DNA of 64,000 nt from an uncultured Duodenibacillus sp. (GCA_944390715.1 CALXQS010000005.1:1-64000); one strand, 5' to 3'; positions 8,600 through 19,468 are shown, numbered from the stretch's first letter. Program-made: numbers and translations. Notes: generated from the letters alone by a model not told the origin.

Positions 8600-9490
8600 A
8601 TGTCCGGACTTATGGAAACCTCCATCAAGAGCCTGCCGCTTGTGTATCGCGGAAAGGTTCGCGAATGCTATGCCGTCGGAGACGACAAGCTGCTGATGAT
8701 CGCCACCGACCGCATCAGCGCCTTTGACGTAATCCTGAGCGTGCCCATCCCCTACAAGGGAAAGGTGCTCACGGCGCTCACCAAATTCTGGTTCGACAAG
8801 CTTGCCGGCGACATGCCCACGCAGCTCACCGGCATTGACCCGGAAAGCGTCGTTGCACCGGAAGAAGCCGAACAGGTGCGCGGCCGCGCCATGGTCGTCA
8901 AGCGCTTAAAGCCCATTCTTGTCGAGTGCGTTGCACGCGGCTACATCATCGGCGGCGGCTGGAAGGACTATCAGGCCACAGGCAAGGTGTGCGGCATTGA
9001 ACTGCCCGCCGGCCTCAAGCAGGCTCAAAAGCTCCCTGAACCGATCTTCACCCCCGCAGCCAAAGCCGAAGTGGGCGTGCACGACGAAAACGTCACGTTC
9101 GAAAAAGTCTGCGAAATGTACGGCGAAAACATTGCCTCGCAGATCCGCGACCTCACGCTCACTCTCTACAAGCGCGCTGCCGAGTACGCAGCCACGCGCG
9201 GCATCATCATCGCCGACACCAAGTTCGAGTTCGGCCTCGATGAAAACGGCAACGTGTGCTTGATGGACGAAGTGCTCACCCCAGACAGCTCGCGCTTCTG
9301 GCCTGCGGATCAATACAACGTCGGCATGTCGCCGCCGAGCTTTGACAAGCAGTTCGTGCGCGACTGGCTCGAAACTCAGGATTGGAACAAGACGCCTCCG
9401 GCTCCGATCCCGCCGCAGGAAATTCTCGAAAAGACGAGCGCAAAGTACCGCGAAGCGCTCGTGCGCCTCACCGGCACCGACGTCGCCTAA
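8600..9490 (+). CDS. purC: SAICAR synthase
   Basis: Phosphoribosylaminoimidazole-succinocarboxamide synthase. It joins CAIR and aspartate with ATP in purine synthesis. The protein has 296 residues, the long eukaryote/betaproteobacteria-like form. Motifs are [27 protein letters not shown] at the N-terminus, [17 protein letters not shown] in the middle, and [19 protein letters not shown] near the C-terminus. The open frame extends further upstream, but the ATG at 8600 has a strong GAGGGAG Shine-Dalgarno sequence and matches family starts. A TACAAT at 8548-8553 is a possible -10. It is first in the purC-purE-purK run. Confidence 0.95.
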   Translation: MSGLMETSIKSLPLVYRGKVRECYAVGDDKLLMIATDRISAFDVILSVPIPYKGKVLTALTKFWFDKLAGDMPTQLTGIDPESVVAPEEAEQVRGRAMVVKRLKPILVECVARGYIIGGGWKDYQATGKVCGIELPAGLKQAQKLPEPIFTPAAKAEVGVHDENVTFEKVCEMYGENIASQIRDLTLTLYKRAAEYAATRGIIIADTKFEFGLDENGNVCLMDEVLTPDSSRFWPADQYNVGMSPPSFDKQFVRDWLETQDWNKTPPAPIPPQEILEKTSAKYREALVRLTGTDVA

Positions 9491-9503
9491 TTTTTCTGGC
9501 ATC

Positions 9504-9528
9504 GGGTTCCGCCAGTCGTGCGGAACCC
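9504..9528 (+). other. Intercistronic hairpin between purC and purE
   Basis: Perfect 9-bp stem GGGTTCCGC/GCGGAACCC with a 7-base loop, 13 bases after the purC stop. There is no U-tract, so it is unlikely to be a full intrinsic terminator. It may stabilise or process the purC end of the message. Confidence 0.6.
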
Positions 9529-9617
9529 GTACAGCTGGCGCAGATGCAGACTTGCAGCGCTTTTAGCGACATGCAGTCTGAGCGCCGGTTTTGCTGTTTT
9601 TACGAGCAGGATTTTTT

Positions 9618-10124
9618 ATGACTCAATGTGCAGAGAAACCCTTGGTAGGTGTTGTCATGGGCTCAAATTCAGACTGGGCCGTCATGCAGAACGCCGTCTC
9701 CGTTCTTGAAGAATTCGGCATTGCCTACGAAGCCAAAGTGGTGAGCGCTCACCGCATGCCCGATGAAATGTTTGCTTATGCCGAGTCCGCCAAAGAGCGA
9801 GGTCTGGCCTGCATCATTGCCGGCGCAGGCGGCGCAGCCCACCTGCCCGGCATGCTCGCGGCCAAATGCGTTGTCCCCGTGCTCGGCGTTCCCATCCCAT
9901 CCAAGTACCTGCGCGGCGTCGACAGCCTTCACTCCATCGTGCAGATGCCCAAGGGCGTGCCTGTGGCAACTTTTGCCATCGGCGAGGCTGGAGCAGCCAA
10001 CGCAGCTCTTTATGCCGTCTCGATTCTTGCCGTGACCGACCAGACGCTCTACGAGAAGCTTCAGCAGTTCCGGCGCAATCAAAACGCCAAAGCGCGCGCC
10101 ATGGAGCTGCCGCCTGCGGCCTGA
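9618..10124 (+). CDS. purE: N5-carboxyaminoimidazole ribonucleotide mutase
   Basis: Class I PurE of 168 residues. It converts N5-CAIR, made by PurK, to CAIR, the substrate of PurC. The N-terminal [11 protein letters not shown] and the [11 protein letters not shown] and [12 protein letters not shown] motifs are all present, including the catalytic His of SAHR. The longer frame begins at 9591, but the ATG at 9618 has AGCAGGA upstream and gives the family start. purK follows 36 bases later, so the PurE/PurK pair is complete. Confidence 0.96.
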   Translation: MTQCAEKPLVGVVMGSNSDWAVMQNAVSVLEEFGIAYEAKVVSAHRMPDEMFAYAESAKERGLACIIAGAGGAAHLPGMLAAKCVVPVLGVPIPSKYLRGVDSLHSIVQMPKGVPVATFAIGEAGAANAALYAVSILAVTDQTLYEKLQQFRRNQNAKARAMELPPAA

Positions 10125-10160
10125 TTTCTTTTCTATAGCAACGCAGAGAAATTCTTTTTT

Positions 10161-11330
10161 ATGAAAGCATCTTTTCCATTGATGCCCGGCTCCGTGCTCG
10201 GACTAATGGGCGGCGGACAGCTTGGCCGCATGTTTGCGCAAGCCGCAGCCCGCATGGGTTATGAGGTTGTCGTCCTTGAAAAGGGCCAATGCCCGGCCAG
10301 CGAAGTGAGCGCCATGCATATCGATGCCGGCTATACAGAGGCCGAAGCGCTCAAGGCGCTCAGTTCAATGACGGCCGCGGTAACGACCGAGTTTGAAAAC
10401 GTCCCCGCAGAATCGCTCTCGAGCCTGGCTCAGGCCGGCTGCCTTACTGCGCCTGCTTCATACGCGGTCTCCATTGCCCAGGACCGGCTCGACGAGAAGA
10501 CGTTTTTGGAAAAAGTTGCAGGCGTTCCCGTTGCGCCGCATGCAGCCGTGCTCAGCATCGAAGACATCGACAATCTCGATGAAGCGCTCTTTCCCGGCAT
10601 TCTCAAGACGACGCGTCTGGGCTACGACGGCAAGGGACAGGCGGTGGTGGCCAATAAGGATGACGCGCGGCGCGCCTTCAAGGCCATGGGGGAGAAATTC
10701 TGCATCTTGGAAAAGCGGCTTGCCCTTGCCAACGAGGTCTCGGTCATCGTCTGCCGCGGGCTTGACGGACAAACCGTAACGTTCCCGGTTTGCGAAAACC
10801 ATCACCGCAACGGCATTCTGGCTCAGACCGTGATTCCTGCGCGCGTCAGTGAAGCCGTCAGCAGCAAAGCCCGCGCCTATGCCGCCGACATTGCCCGCGC
10901 GCTGCAGTATCAGGGCGTGCTCTGCATTGAGTTTTTCGTGCTCGAAGACGGCTCTGTCGTTGCCAACGAAATGGCGCCGCGCCCGCACAACTCCGGTCAC
11001 GCCACCATCGAAGCCTGCGAAACGAGCCAGTTTGAGGAGCAGGTGCGCGCAATGACGGGCATGCCGCTCGGGGAAACGACGCTCGTGACGCCGGCAGTGA
11101 TGCTCAATATTTTGGGCGACGCATGGTTTGATGAAAACGACCAAAAGCGAGAGCCTGCCTGGGACAAAGTTTTATCGCTGCCCGGCGTCAAGCTGCATCT
11201 GTACGGCAAAAAAGAGGCGCGGCGCGCCCGCAAGATGGGGCACCTCACGGTCATCGGCAAAACCGTTGAAGAGGCTCTTGAGCGCGCCAAGGCCGCAGCC
11301 CGCGTGCTTGGTCTGCCGCAGCCTTGGTAG
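10161..11330 (+). CDS. purK: N5-carboxyaminoimidazole ribonucleotide synthase
   Basis: ATP-grasp enzyme of 389 residues that carboxylates AIR with bicarbonate and ATP. The N-terminal dinucleotide-like motif LGLMGGGQLGRM, the central ATP-grasp segment LKTTRLGYDGKGQ, and the metal-binding VVANEMAPRPHNSGH are present. It lies between purE and the Sua5-type gene on the same strand with short gaps, so co-transcription is probable. Confidence 0.96.
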   Translation: MKASFPLMPGSVLGLMGGGQLGRMFAQAAARMGYEVVVLEKGQCPASEVSAMHIDAGYTEAEALKALSSMTAAVTTEFENVPAESLSSLAQAGCLTAPASYAVSIAQDRLDEKTFLEKVAGVPVAPHAAVLSIEDIDNLDEALFPGILKTTRLGYDGKGQAVVANKDDARRAFKAMGEKFCILEKRLALANEVSVIVCRGLDGQTVTFPVCENHHRNGILAQTVIPARVSEAVSSKARAYAADIARALQYQGVLCIEFFVLEDGSVVANEMAPRPHNSGHATIEACETSQFEEQVRAMTGMPLGETTLVTPAVMLNILGDAWFDENDQKREPAWDKVLSLPGVKLHLYGKKEARRARKMGHLTVIGKTVEEALERAKAAARVLGLPQPW

Positions 11331-11350
11331 AGATCGAACAAAGGACAGTC

Positions 11351-12349
11351 ATGTATCCGCGCATTGATGAAAAAGCACTTGACCATGCCTGCAAAGTGCT
11401 TCAGGCCGGAGGGCTTGTGGCGATTCCGACTGAAACCGTCTATGGTCTGGCGGCTGATGCCGACAACCGCGAGGCAGTTTTAAATACGTTTGCCGTCAAG
11501 TCCCGCCCGACCAATCACCCGCTGATCGTGCATGTTGCAAGCGTCGAGGCTTTGCCCTTTTGGGCCTCTGTCGTTCCGCAGCAGGCTCTTGACTTGGCCC
11601 GCGCCTTTTGGCCCGGTCCCCTGACGATGGTTCTTCCCAAGGCTGAGCGCTGCGGCAGCTTCGTCACCGGCGGGCAGGATTCGGTTGCCGTTCGCTGTCC
11701 CTCGCACCCTTGGACGCACGCGCTCTTGGAGCGCTTTGCCGGCAAGGGACACAAAGGGCTGACAGCTCCTTCGGCCAACACGTTCGGCCGCATCAGCCCG
11801 ACCTGTGCCGCGCATGTTCGTGAAGACTTGGGCGTCAAGCCTCTAGGCAAGCTTGACTACATTTTGGACGGCGGCACCTGCGAGGTGGGCGTTGAGTCGA
11901 CCATCATCAATCTTTCGGGCAGCCGGCCCGAGATTTTGCGCCATGGCGCCGTCACCCGCGCCATGCTCGAAGAAGTGCTCGGCTGCCAAGTGCCTGACGC
12001 CGGCAGCGATGCGCCGCGCGCTTCCGGACGACTCAAAAGCCACTATGCGCCCAGCACCAAGCTCGAAATCCTCAAAAGGGATCAGATCGAGTCTCGCCTT
12101 GAAGAGCTCAGCCCGCAGCCCGCAGCCGTCATGGCGAGCTTTGACCCGAGAAAGACTCACCCCAATGCGCTTTTGTTCCTGCCCTCGCCCGACACGCCTC
12201 AGGGCTATGCGCATATCCTCTACGAGGCGCTGCATCAGCTCGACAAAGCGCACTGCTCGCGCATTCTCGTCGAAGAGCCTCCGCAGACGGCCGACTGGGC
12301 GGCTGTCAACGACAGACTCGGGCGCGCGGCCGCAGACAAGAACGCCTGA
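11351..12349 (+). CDS. tsaC: L-threonylcarbamoyladenylate synthase, Sua5 type
   Basis: Makes threonylcarbamoyl-AMP from threonine, bicarbonate and ATP for the t6A37 modification of ANN-decoding tRNAs. The protein has 332 residues, so it has both the YrdC domain (IPTETVYGLAADA near residue 24, KSRPTNHPLIVH near 50, TAPSANTFGRISPT near 135) and a C-terminal Sua5 domain after the SGRLKSHYAPSTKLE linker. The ATG at 11351 is preceded by AAAGGA, 20 bases after the purK stop. The upstream in-frame start overlaps purK and is less likely. Confidence 0.92.
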   Translation: MYPRIDEKALDHACKVLQAGGLVAIPTETVYGLAADADNREAVLNTFAVKSRPTNHPLIVHVASVEALPFWASVVPQQALDLARAFWPGPLTMVLPKAERCGSFVTGGQDSVAVRCPSHPWTHALLERFAGKGHKGLTAPSANTFGRISPTCAAHVREDLGVKPLGKLDYILDGGTCEVGVESTIINLSGSRPEILRHGAVTRAMLEEVLGCQVPDAGSDAPRASGRLKSHYAPSTKLEILKRDQIESRLEELSPQPAAVMASFDPRKTHPNALLFLPSPDTPQGYAHILYEALHQLDKAHCSRILVEEPPQTADWAAVNDRLGRAAADKNA

Positions 12350-12376
12350 TGCGGACTTGATCATGGTTTTCGACAC

Positions 12377-13180
12377 ATGAGCCAAACACAGCTTAGCCGT
12401 GCGCCGGTAGGCGTTCTGGATTCGGGCCTGGGCGGTCTTTCTGTCTTGAAGGCGCTCAGAGCTGAGCTTCCCGCTGAAGATTTCGTCTACTGCGCCGACT
12501 GCGGCAATGCCCCCTGGGGCGACAAGACTCAAGATTTCGTGCTTGACCGCTGCCGCGCGATCTGCCGCTTTTTAATCGGCATGCATGCAAAAATGATCGT
12601 GCTCGCCTGCAACACGGCAACTGCGCTTGCCGCCGACGCGCTTCGTTCTGAGTTCGCTCTGCCGATTGTGGGAATAGAGCCTGCCGTCAAGCCCGCTTCA
12701 GTGCAAAGCCGCTCTCACGTCATCGGCGTTCTTGCCACCAACGGCACCATCCAAAGCAGCCGCTACAGGCTTCTTACAGAGCGTTTCGGCCATGACGTGC
12801 GCATCCTCTCCACTGGCGCCCCAGGACTGATGGAGTGCGTCGAAAAGGGGGACTTCACCGGTCCAAGGACCAGAGCCTTGGCTCAGAAGTACCTTGCTCC
12901 CATGCAAAAGGCCGGCATCGACAAGCTCGTACTGGGCTGCACGCACTATCCGTTTTTGTCCGACGTCCTGCACGACATCCTCGGCCCCGAAGTGGAACTC
13001 ATTGAGCCGGGACCAGCCGTGGCCTGCGTCGCGCACACGCGCCTGAGGCAAATCAGCGCGGCAAGAACGCTCAACGCCTCGCCCGCAGAGCAGTTCTTCA
13101 TCAAAAAAGCCGTTCTTCACAAAGACGTACTGCTGCGGTTGTGGCCGCAAGCCGAGAACATTGCCGAACTTGCGGTGTAG
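12377..13180 (+). CDS. murI: Glutamate racemase
   Basis: Cofactor-independent racemase supplying D-glutamate for peptidoglycan. The protein has 267 residues. The two catalytic cysteines are C78 in VLACNTATA and C188 in LGCTHYPF. The substrate-binding GVLDSGLGGLSV is at residues 12-23. It follows the Sua5-type gene by 27 bases and is probably the last gene of the purC-to-murI run. It converges with the thioesterase gene, with only 9 bases between stops. Confidence 0.95.
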   Translation: MSQTQLSRAPVGVLDSGLGGLSVLKALRAELPAEDFVYCADCGNAPWGDKTQDFVLDRCRAICRFLIGMHAKMIVLACNTATALAADALRSEFALPIVGIEPAVKPASVQSRSHVIGVLATNGTIQSSRYRLLTERFGHDVRILSTGAPGLMECVEKGDFTGPRTRALAQKYLAPMQKAGIDKLVLGCTHYPFLSDVLHDILGPEVELIEPGPAVACVAHTRLRQISAARTLNASPAEQFFIKKAVLHKDVLLRLWPQAENIAELAV

Positions 13181-13189
13181 CCTTTTTCC

Positions 13190-13636
13190 TCAGGCGCGAA
13201 GCATGAGCTTTTCTTCCTCAGGTCCTGCCGTATAGGGCGCCATGGCCTCTCTGAGGTGCTGAGGAATCTCTGCCGGACTCAACGCCCCGTCGACCTTGAC
13301 GCACACCATCGTCTCGGCCATGCGCAGCCTTTCCTGACCAGCGCAGACAAGCACCATCGCCAGACGCACTGAACTTCTGCCCAGACGCTCGACCCAGAGT
13401 CTGGCCACGCACTCATCGCCAGGGCGGCTCGGATTGACGAAGTCGCAGCGAATGCCCGCCACCGGCAGCCCTACGCCGTGTCTGAAGAGCTCCATAAACG
13501 GAATATGCACCACTTCGCGAAAGAAGTCCTCCACGACGCCGTTGAAAATCGTGAAATACTGCGGATGAAAGACGATGCCGGCCGGGTCGCAGTGAGCAAA
13601 ACGAATAAGAACAGGAACTTCAAAAAACTTGTGCAT
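13190..13636 (-). CDS. Acyl-CoA thioesterase, 4-hydroxybenzoyl-CoA thioesterase-like
   Basis: Hotdog-fold protein of 148 residues. The N-terminal VLIRFAHCDPAGIVFHPQYF carries the conserved Asp (HCDPAGIVF) that acts in the 4HBT/YbgC family. The rest, VNPSRPGDECVARLWVERLGRSSVRL, fits the family beta strands. It probably hydrolyses short or aromatic acyl-CoA esters in the cytoplasm. The substrate is unknown and no tol-pal genes are nearby, so a YbgC role is not indicated. It reads towards murI. Confidence 0.85.
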   Translation of the reverse strand: MHKFFEVPVLIRFAHCDPAGIVFHPQYFTIFNGVVEDFFREVVHIPFMELFRHGVGLPVAGIRCDFVNPSRPGDECVARLWVERLGRSSVRLAMVLVCAGQERLRMAETMVCVKVDGALSPAEIPQHLREAMAPYTAGPEEEKLMLRA

Positions 13637-13761
13637 ATGCCCGCCTATGAAAAGTCTAAAATCAGTCCGGCAAGTTTAGCGCGCGGGCTCTGCACGCCGC
13701 ACTGCGGAAAAGCCCGGCTTATGCTGATCATTGCAGACAAACTTTAGAGCACAACCCAAGC

Positions 13762-13787
13762 CTGCCGCCTTTTTTCTTGTGCGGCAG
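13762..13787 (+). other. Leader hairpin before the nitroreductase gene
   Basis: 7-bp stem CTGCCGC/GCGGCAG around a T-rich 12-base loop, ending 23 bases before the ATG at 13811. It could affect translation or be chance. Confidence 0.35.
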
Positions 13788-13810
13788 TCAACAAGAGCCG
13801 TTTTTTATCT

Positions 13811-14395
13811 ATGAGCATTGCCAATGAAGTACTGCTGCAGGCGCTCGCAAGCCGCCGCAGCATCAAGCCTAAGCATCTCTGCACGCCGGCGCCAAGCCTG
13901 CAGGAACTTTCAAAGCTGGTGCAGACGGCGATGCGAGTGCCTGATCACAATCTGAGCATCCCCTATCGCTTTGTCGTCGTTGAAGAAAAGGATCGCGACA
14001 AGCTTGCCCGCCTCTACGAACAAGCCGCAAGAAATCTCGGCGCTTGCGAAGACAAAGTTGCCAAAGCGCGTTCCAAGGCCTTCAAAGGCCCGATGATTGC
14101 CGCCTTCATCGTGCGCCTCTCGCCCCAGGAAGAAGCCGGCGGAACCGAAGCGCTTCTCACAGCCGGCGCTGCGCTCGGTCAGTTCATGCAGGCGCTTGCT
14201 GCGGCGGGCTTCGGCGGCATTGTTCTGTCGGGATCGCTTCTTGCAGACGCAAGCCTGCAGAGCGCCTTCTGCCGAGATGCCGCCGAAAAGCTCGTCGCTT
14301 GGATCACCATCGGAACGCCCAAGCCGGATGCGCCCAAGCCCATGCCCGAAGATCGACAACCTGTCCTCTCGGTTTGGGAAGCTCCGCAGTGCTGA
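13811..14395 (+). CDS. Nitroreductase family protein (YdjA-like)
   Basis: Predicted FMN-dependent NAD(P)H oxidoreductase of 194 residues, the compact YdjA/RutE-like size. The N-terminal ASRRSIKPKHLCTPAPS has the RRSx FMN-phosphate motif. AMRVPDHNLSIPYRFVVVE follows the family pattern (A...APDHG..PWRF), and AAGFGGIVLSG occupies the usual glycine-rich FMN loop. The natural substrate is unknown. It is divergent from the thioesterase gene and convergent with the DUF72 gene. Confidence 0.85.
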   Translation: MSIANEVLLQALASRRSIKPKHLCTPAPSLQELSKLVQTAMRVPDHNLSIPYRFVVVEEKDRDKLARLYEQAARNLGACEDKVAKARSKAFKGPMIAAFIVRLSPQEEAGGTEALLTAGAALGQFMQALAAAGFGGIVLSGSLLADASLQSAFCRDAAEKLVAWITIGTPKPDAPKPMPEDRQPVLSVWEAPQC

Positions 14396-14453
14396 AAATC
14401 TCGCTTTTGCTCTGAACTTTTCTTCAAAGCAAATTCAGCACAGGCAGTCTGCC

Positions 14454-15530
14454 TTAAAGCTGTTCTTTTCCGCCGCTGTCGACTCTAAATCCCGTGAGGC
14501 TCTCAGCGATTGCCCGCATCGTGAGCGGAGCGCATCCCTCGGCCTTGTTGTTGGCCACTGCATAGGCCTTTACGCCGCTTTTCGCAGCCAGGCTCAAAAG
14601 CCACACGATGCCTTCGCGCGTCACCAGATCGGGCTCCTGCAAGACATTGAAGGGATGCCACTGGCGTCTGAGAGACTGATAGGTGCCGTTGGCTGCCAAA
14701 GACCAGCGAATCACGATGTCGCCCCTGAGCTTCCATGGTCCGCCGTCTACGTCGGGAGCATCAAGATAGTGCACCATTTCCGTTTGGCGCATGATGCTCG
14801 GCATCGATGGGTGAAGAGAAACCACCGGCCTGACGGCGCTGTCGCGAATCGCCTTGACGTAGCGCCGCGTCAAAAGCGATCGGGTGCGCATTTCAACGGC
14901 AAAAAGCAGTCTTTTTCCTTCGAGCGCCTCAGTCGGCAGCGCATGCGCAAAGGCGCCGAGCCGATCAATCTGCGCGTGCTTTTTATTTATATCTGAAATG
15001 TCTTCGCGCGGAATCGGCGAAAGCTCGAGCACAAGGGCTCCGATTTTTTTGCCCAACCCCTCAACGGCAGGCCAAACGAACTGCTCCTGCAAAAGCTGCA
15101 GGTTCAAATAATCCGGATTGCGTCCGATTGCACGTCCGCGCTCGTCTCTGAGTGCATAGTCGGTCACCTGCTGAGGCGCTTTGACGAGAAAGCGAAAATT
15201 TTCCGGCACCTGATCGGCAAATGCCCGATACTGGGCCGCCGTCAGCGGCCGATAGTAGGCTCGATCAATGCCCGTCGTCTTGAAAATCGGGTAGCGGCTG
15301 TAGGCTGAAAGTCCGTCCCTGGCAAGCGTCTTTGTCCCGCTCATCGGCGCCCAGACAATGCCCCTCCAACCAGGAAAATTCCAGCTTGAGGTTCCCAGAT
15401 AGATCCCGCGGGGGAGTTTTTCACCAAGCCGGACGAGTTCGCGCGAAGGCGGCTGCGCCTGAACCGGCGCATGCGAAGGGGCCGTATCGTCAAACAAAGG
15501 CTCAGTGAGGGCATCCTCAAAGATTCGCAT
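14454..15530 (-). CDS. DUF72 family protein (YecE-like)
   Basis: TIM-barrel-like protein of unknown function, 358 residues from the ATG at 15530. LGTSSWNFPGWRG near residue 45 and the downstream FLVKAPQQVTDY and LLFAVEMRTRSLLT segments are typical of DUF72. The extension around residues 80-130 makes it longer than E. coli YecE. An in-frame TTG at 15569 is an alternative start. The ATG is preferred because GGTGGA lies upstream. No neighbour suggests a role. Confidence 0.8.
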   Translation of the reverse strand: MRIFEDALTEPLFDDTAPSHAPVQAQPPSRELVRLGEKLPRGIYLGTSSWNFPGWRGIVWAPMSGTKTLARDGLSAYSRYPIFKTTGIDRAYYRPLTAAQYRAFADQVPENFRFLVKAPQQVTDYALRDERGRAIGRNPDYLNLQLLQEQFVWPAVEGLGKKIGALVLELSPIPREDISDINKKHAQIDRLGAFAHALPTEALEGKRLLFAVEMRTRSLLTRRYVKAIRDSAVRPVVSLHPSMPSIMRQTEMVHYLDAPDVDGGPWKLRGDIVIRWSLAANGTYQSLRRQWHPFNVLQEPDLVTREGIVWLLSLAAKSGVKAYAVANNKAEGCAPLTMRAIAESLTGFRVDSGGKEQL

Positions 15531-15736
15531 AAAACACGCATCCACCAGCGGCAGCCGCTGCAGCCGCAAAACATTGACGCAACAGAATGCGCAGATGCGG
15601 CAAAACCGGCTTGCGCCGGTCTTGCCGAAAAAATTTCACCTGCGTCAGAAGCTTGTCCGACGCTTCTTGCCGACTGCGCATCCAAAAGCTATTTTAGGAC
15701 TTCCGATGCGCAGCCCCCAAGCAGGTCGCCAGCTCC

Positions 15737-16390
15737 TTAGCGCCACGGGCATCCCCAGCCGCTGCCGGGACCATACCCATAGTTTCCGCCCCAGGCGCAT
15801 CCCGGACCGCGGCGGTGGTGCATGCGCGGACCATATCCATCCCAGCACGGACCCCAGCCGCCCCAGCGATGATGCGGTCCCCAATAACCGTCACCGCGCG
15901 GCCCTCTGGGGCCAGGACCAAAGCCATAGCCGCGACGCGGACCAGGCGCAGGCGCGAAGCGATAGCCGTCTTCCATTTCATCGAGCAGGGCTACCTGATC
16001 GGCATTGAGACCCTTGATGAGTTCGGCGCGGGCGCCGGCAAGCGTCTCAAACTGCTGAGCGCGGAACTGCTCATGATCGGCGCGGTGCTTGACGCGAGCC
16101 TGTCGATCGCCGCGGCGCGGAGGCTGATTGGCTTCATGCCACTGGACATGATCTGCTTCGGCCTTGGCAACAGCCTGCGCGTAGCGGTCAAAGGCCGCCT
16201 GCTGATTGCCCTTGAGGCCAAGTTCCTCGCCCATGGCGCGGTAATCGGCCTGAACGTCAGCCATCACGGAGCCTGCTTCAGGTCCTGCAGCAGGTCTCGG
16301 AGCCTTCTGAGCCGCGGCAGGCATCGAAACAGCAAACAAACCAAACACGGCGACGGATGCGGCGGATGCAAATAAAGTCTTAGCTAACAT
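15737..16390 (-). CDS. Spy/CpxP-like periplasmic protein with Gly/His-rich tail
   Basis: 217 residues with a clear Sec signal peptide (cleavage after about residue 27, MPAAAQ). A charged helical middle (about 40-140) resembles the LTXXQ/Spy periplasmic chaperone family, with GLNADQVALLDEMEDGY as the motif-like segment. The last 70 residues are very rich in Gly, Pro, Trp, Tyr and His with scattered Cys. AGGAGC precedes the ATG. The family senses or buffers envelope stress. A metal-binding role for the tail is inference from composition only. Confidence 0.7.
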   Translation of the reverse strand: MLAKTLFASAASVAVFGLFAVSMPAAAQKAPRPAAGPEAGSVMADVQADYRAMGEELGLKGNQQAAFDRYAQAVAKAEADHVQWHEANQPPRRGDRQARVKHRADHEQFRAQQFETLAGARAELIKGLNADQVALLDEMEDGYRFAPAPGPRRGYGFGPGPRGPRGDGYWGPHHRWGGWGPCWDGYGPRMHHRRGPGCAWGGNYGYGPGSGWGCPWR

Positions 16391-18215
<1,825 letters not shown>

Positions 18216-18274
18216 TGAAAGCCGGGCGGCAGGTTTGGTTTTCTGCCGCAGAATCCTTTCGCCGGCTCTGCACA

Positions 18275-18313
18275 AGCTCGAAGGTTCCTCAAATGAGCCT
18301 TCGGGCTTTTTTG
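18275..18313 (+). terminator. Intrinsic terminator after purB
   Basis: Stem AGCTCGAAGG/CCTTCGGGCT with one G:U pair and a 13-base loop, followed by six T residues. It begins 60 bases after the purB stop. Confidence 0.85.
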
Positions 18314-18350
18314 CGTGCCTAGTAATACCTCATAAACAGGCCAAAAAGTT

Positions 18351-18380
18351 CTGACGCAGCCGAACTTTCTCAAGTATATT
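18351..18380 (+). promoter_or_regulatory. Possible sigma-70 promoter of the metQ-like gene
   Basis: CTGACG (4 of 6) and TATATT (5 of 6) separated by 18 bases, upstream of the ATG at 18473. The score is moderate. Confidence 0.4.
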
Positions 18381-18472
18381 GTCCGAACCGCGCGCTGCAG
18401 AGCACCAACATACTCTCAAAAAAGATGCCGCAGCATTTCTCTTGTGACCAACACCTTTAGGGAGCCATCGAT

Positions 18473-19255
18473 ATGAAAAATTTCATCCTTAGCGCCGCTG
18501 CCGCCGCATTGCTCGCCGCAAGCGGGCTTGCATCAGCACAAACTCTCACTGTTGCCGCAACGCCGGTTCCTCACGGCGACATCCTGCGGCTGGTCGCACC
18601 AGAACTCAAAAGCCAGGGCTTTGACCTCAAAATCGTGGAATTTTCCGACTTCGTCAGCCCCAACATCGCACTTGATGCCGGCGAAGTAGATGCCAACTAC
18701 TACCAGCACAAGCCCTTTTTGGATGATGCAGTTAAAAATCGTCGCCTGAGGATAGCAAGCGTCGCGCCCATTCACATTCTTCCGATGGCTGCTTATTCGA
18801 AAAAAGTAAAAAACATTAAGGATCTTCCCGAAGGCGCCCACGTCTCCATTCCCAATGACCCGGCCAACGGCGGCCGCGCCCTGCTGCTTTTGCAAAGCGC
18901 CGGCCTCATCAAGCTCAAGGACGGCGCCGGCGCCACGGCCACCGTTCTTGACATCGCCGACAATCCCAAGAAGCTGCGCTTTACCGAAGTCGAAGCTGCG
19001 CAAGTGCCGCGCACGATTGATGATGTCGAGCTTGCTGTCGTGAACTCGAACTACGCCATCGGCGTGGGCCTCAATCCTGTCAAGGACTCCATTTACCTCG
19101 AGGACAAAGACAGTCCCTATGCCGTCGTTGTGGCCGCCCGGCAGGGTGATGAAAGCAAACCGGGCGTGCAGGCGCTGGTCAAAGCGCTCAGAAGCGACAA
19201 GGTCAAGAAATTCATGATCGACACGTACCAAGGCGGCGTCGTGCCGGTCTGGTAG
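18473..19255 (+). CDS. metQ: MetQ/NlpA-family substrate-binding protein
   Basis: Periplasmic binding protein of 260 residues for a methionine-type ABC importer. The signal peptide ends at about residue 22 (GLASA/QTLT) and lacks a lipobox Cys, so this member appears to be soluble, not the usual lipoprotein. The family features VAATPVPHGDIL, VDANYYQHKPFLD and VSIPNDPANGGRALLLLQ are clear. AGGGAGC precedes the ATG. No metN (ATPase) or metI (permease) is adjacent, so it must work with a transporter encoded elsewhere. The ligand may be methionine or another small amino acid. Confidence 0.88.
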   Translation: MKNFILSAAAAALLAASGLASAQTLTVAATPVPHGDILRLVAPELKSQGFDLKIVEFSDFVSPNIALDAGEVDANYYQHKPFLDDAVKNRRLRIASVAPIHILPMAAYSKKVKNIKDLPEGAHVSIPNDPANGGRALLLLQSAGLIKLKDGAGATATVLDIADNPKKLRFTEVEAAQVPRTIDDVELAVVNSNYAIGVGLNPVKDSIYLEDKDSPYAVVVAARQGDESKPGVQALVKALRSDKVKKFMIDTYQGGVVPVW

Positions 19256-19302
19256 AGGCGCAAAATCGGCCTTGTTCGACGAACTTTGCACGACTTTTCT
19301 CG

Positions 19303-19344
19303 ACCCGCAGGATTTCGGCTTTCGGATCCTGCGGGTTGATTTTT
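19303..19344 (+). terminator. Intrinsic terminator after the metQ-like gene
   Basis: A perfect 10-bp core stem (CCCGCAGGAT/ATCCTGCGGG, extended by A-T) with a loop of about 12 bases, followed by TGATTTTT. Confidence 0.85.
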
Positions 19345-19374
19345 GCTTGAGGCAATCTCAGCCGAGCATGCTTT

Positions 19375-19404
19375 TTGGCCGCAAAGCTTTGTATGGCTTA
19401 CAAT
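19375..19404 (+). promoter_or_regulatory. Probable gltX promoter
   Basis: TTGGCC (4 of 6) and TACAAT (5 of 6) are separated by 18 bases. The predicted start near 19411 gives a leader of about 58 bases before the gltX ATG. Confidence 0.5.
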
Positions 19405-19468
19405 TGCCGCTTTGACTTTGGCTTTAAACGCCGGACCCGTTTGCAGGGCATTTCCGGCCTCTATTTCC

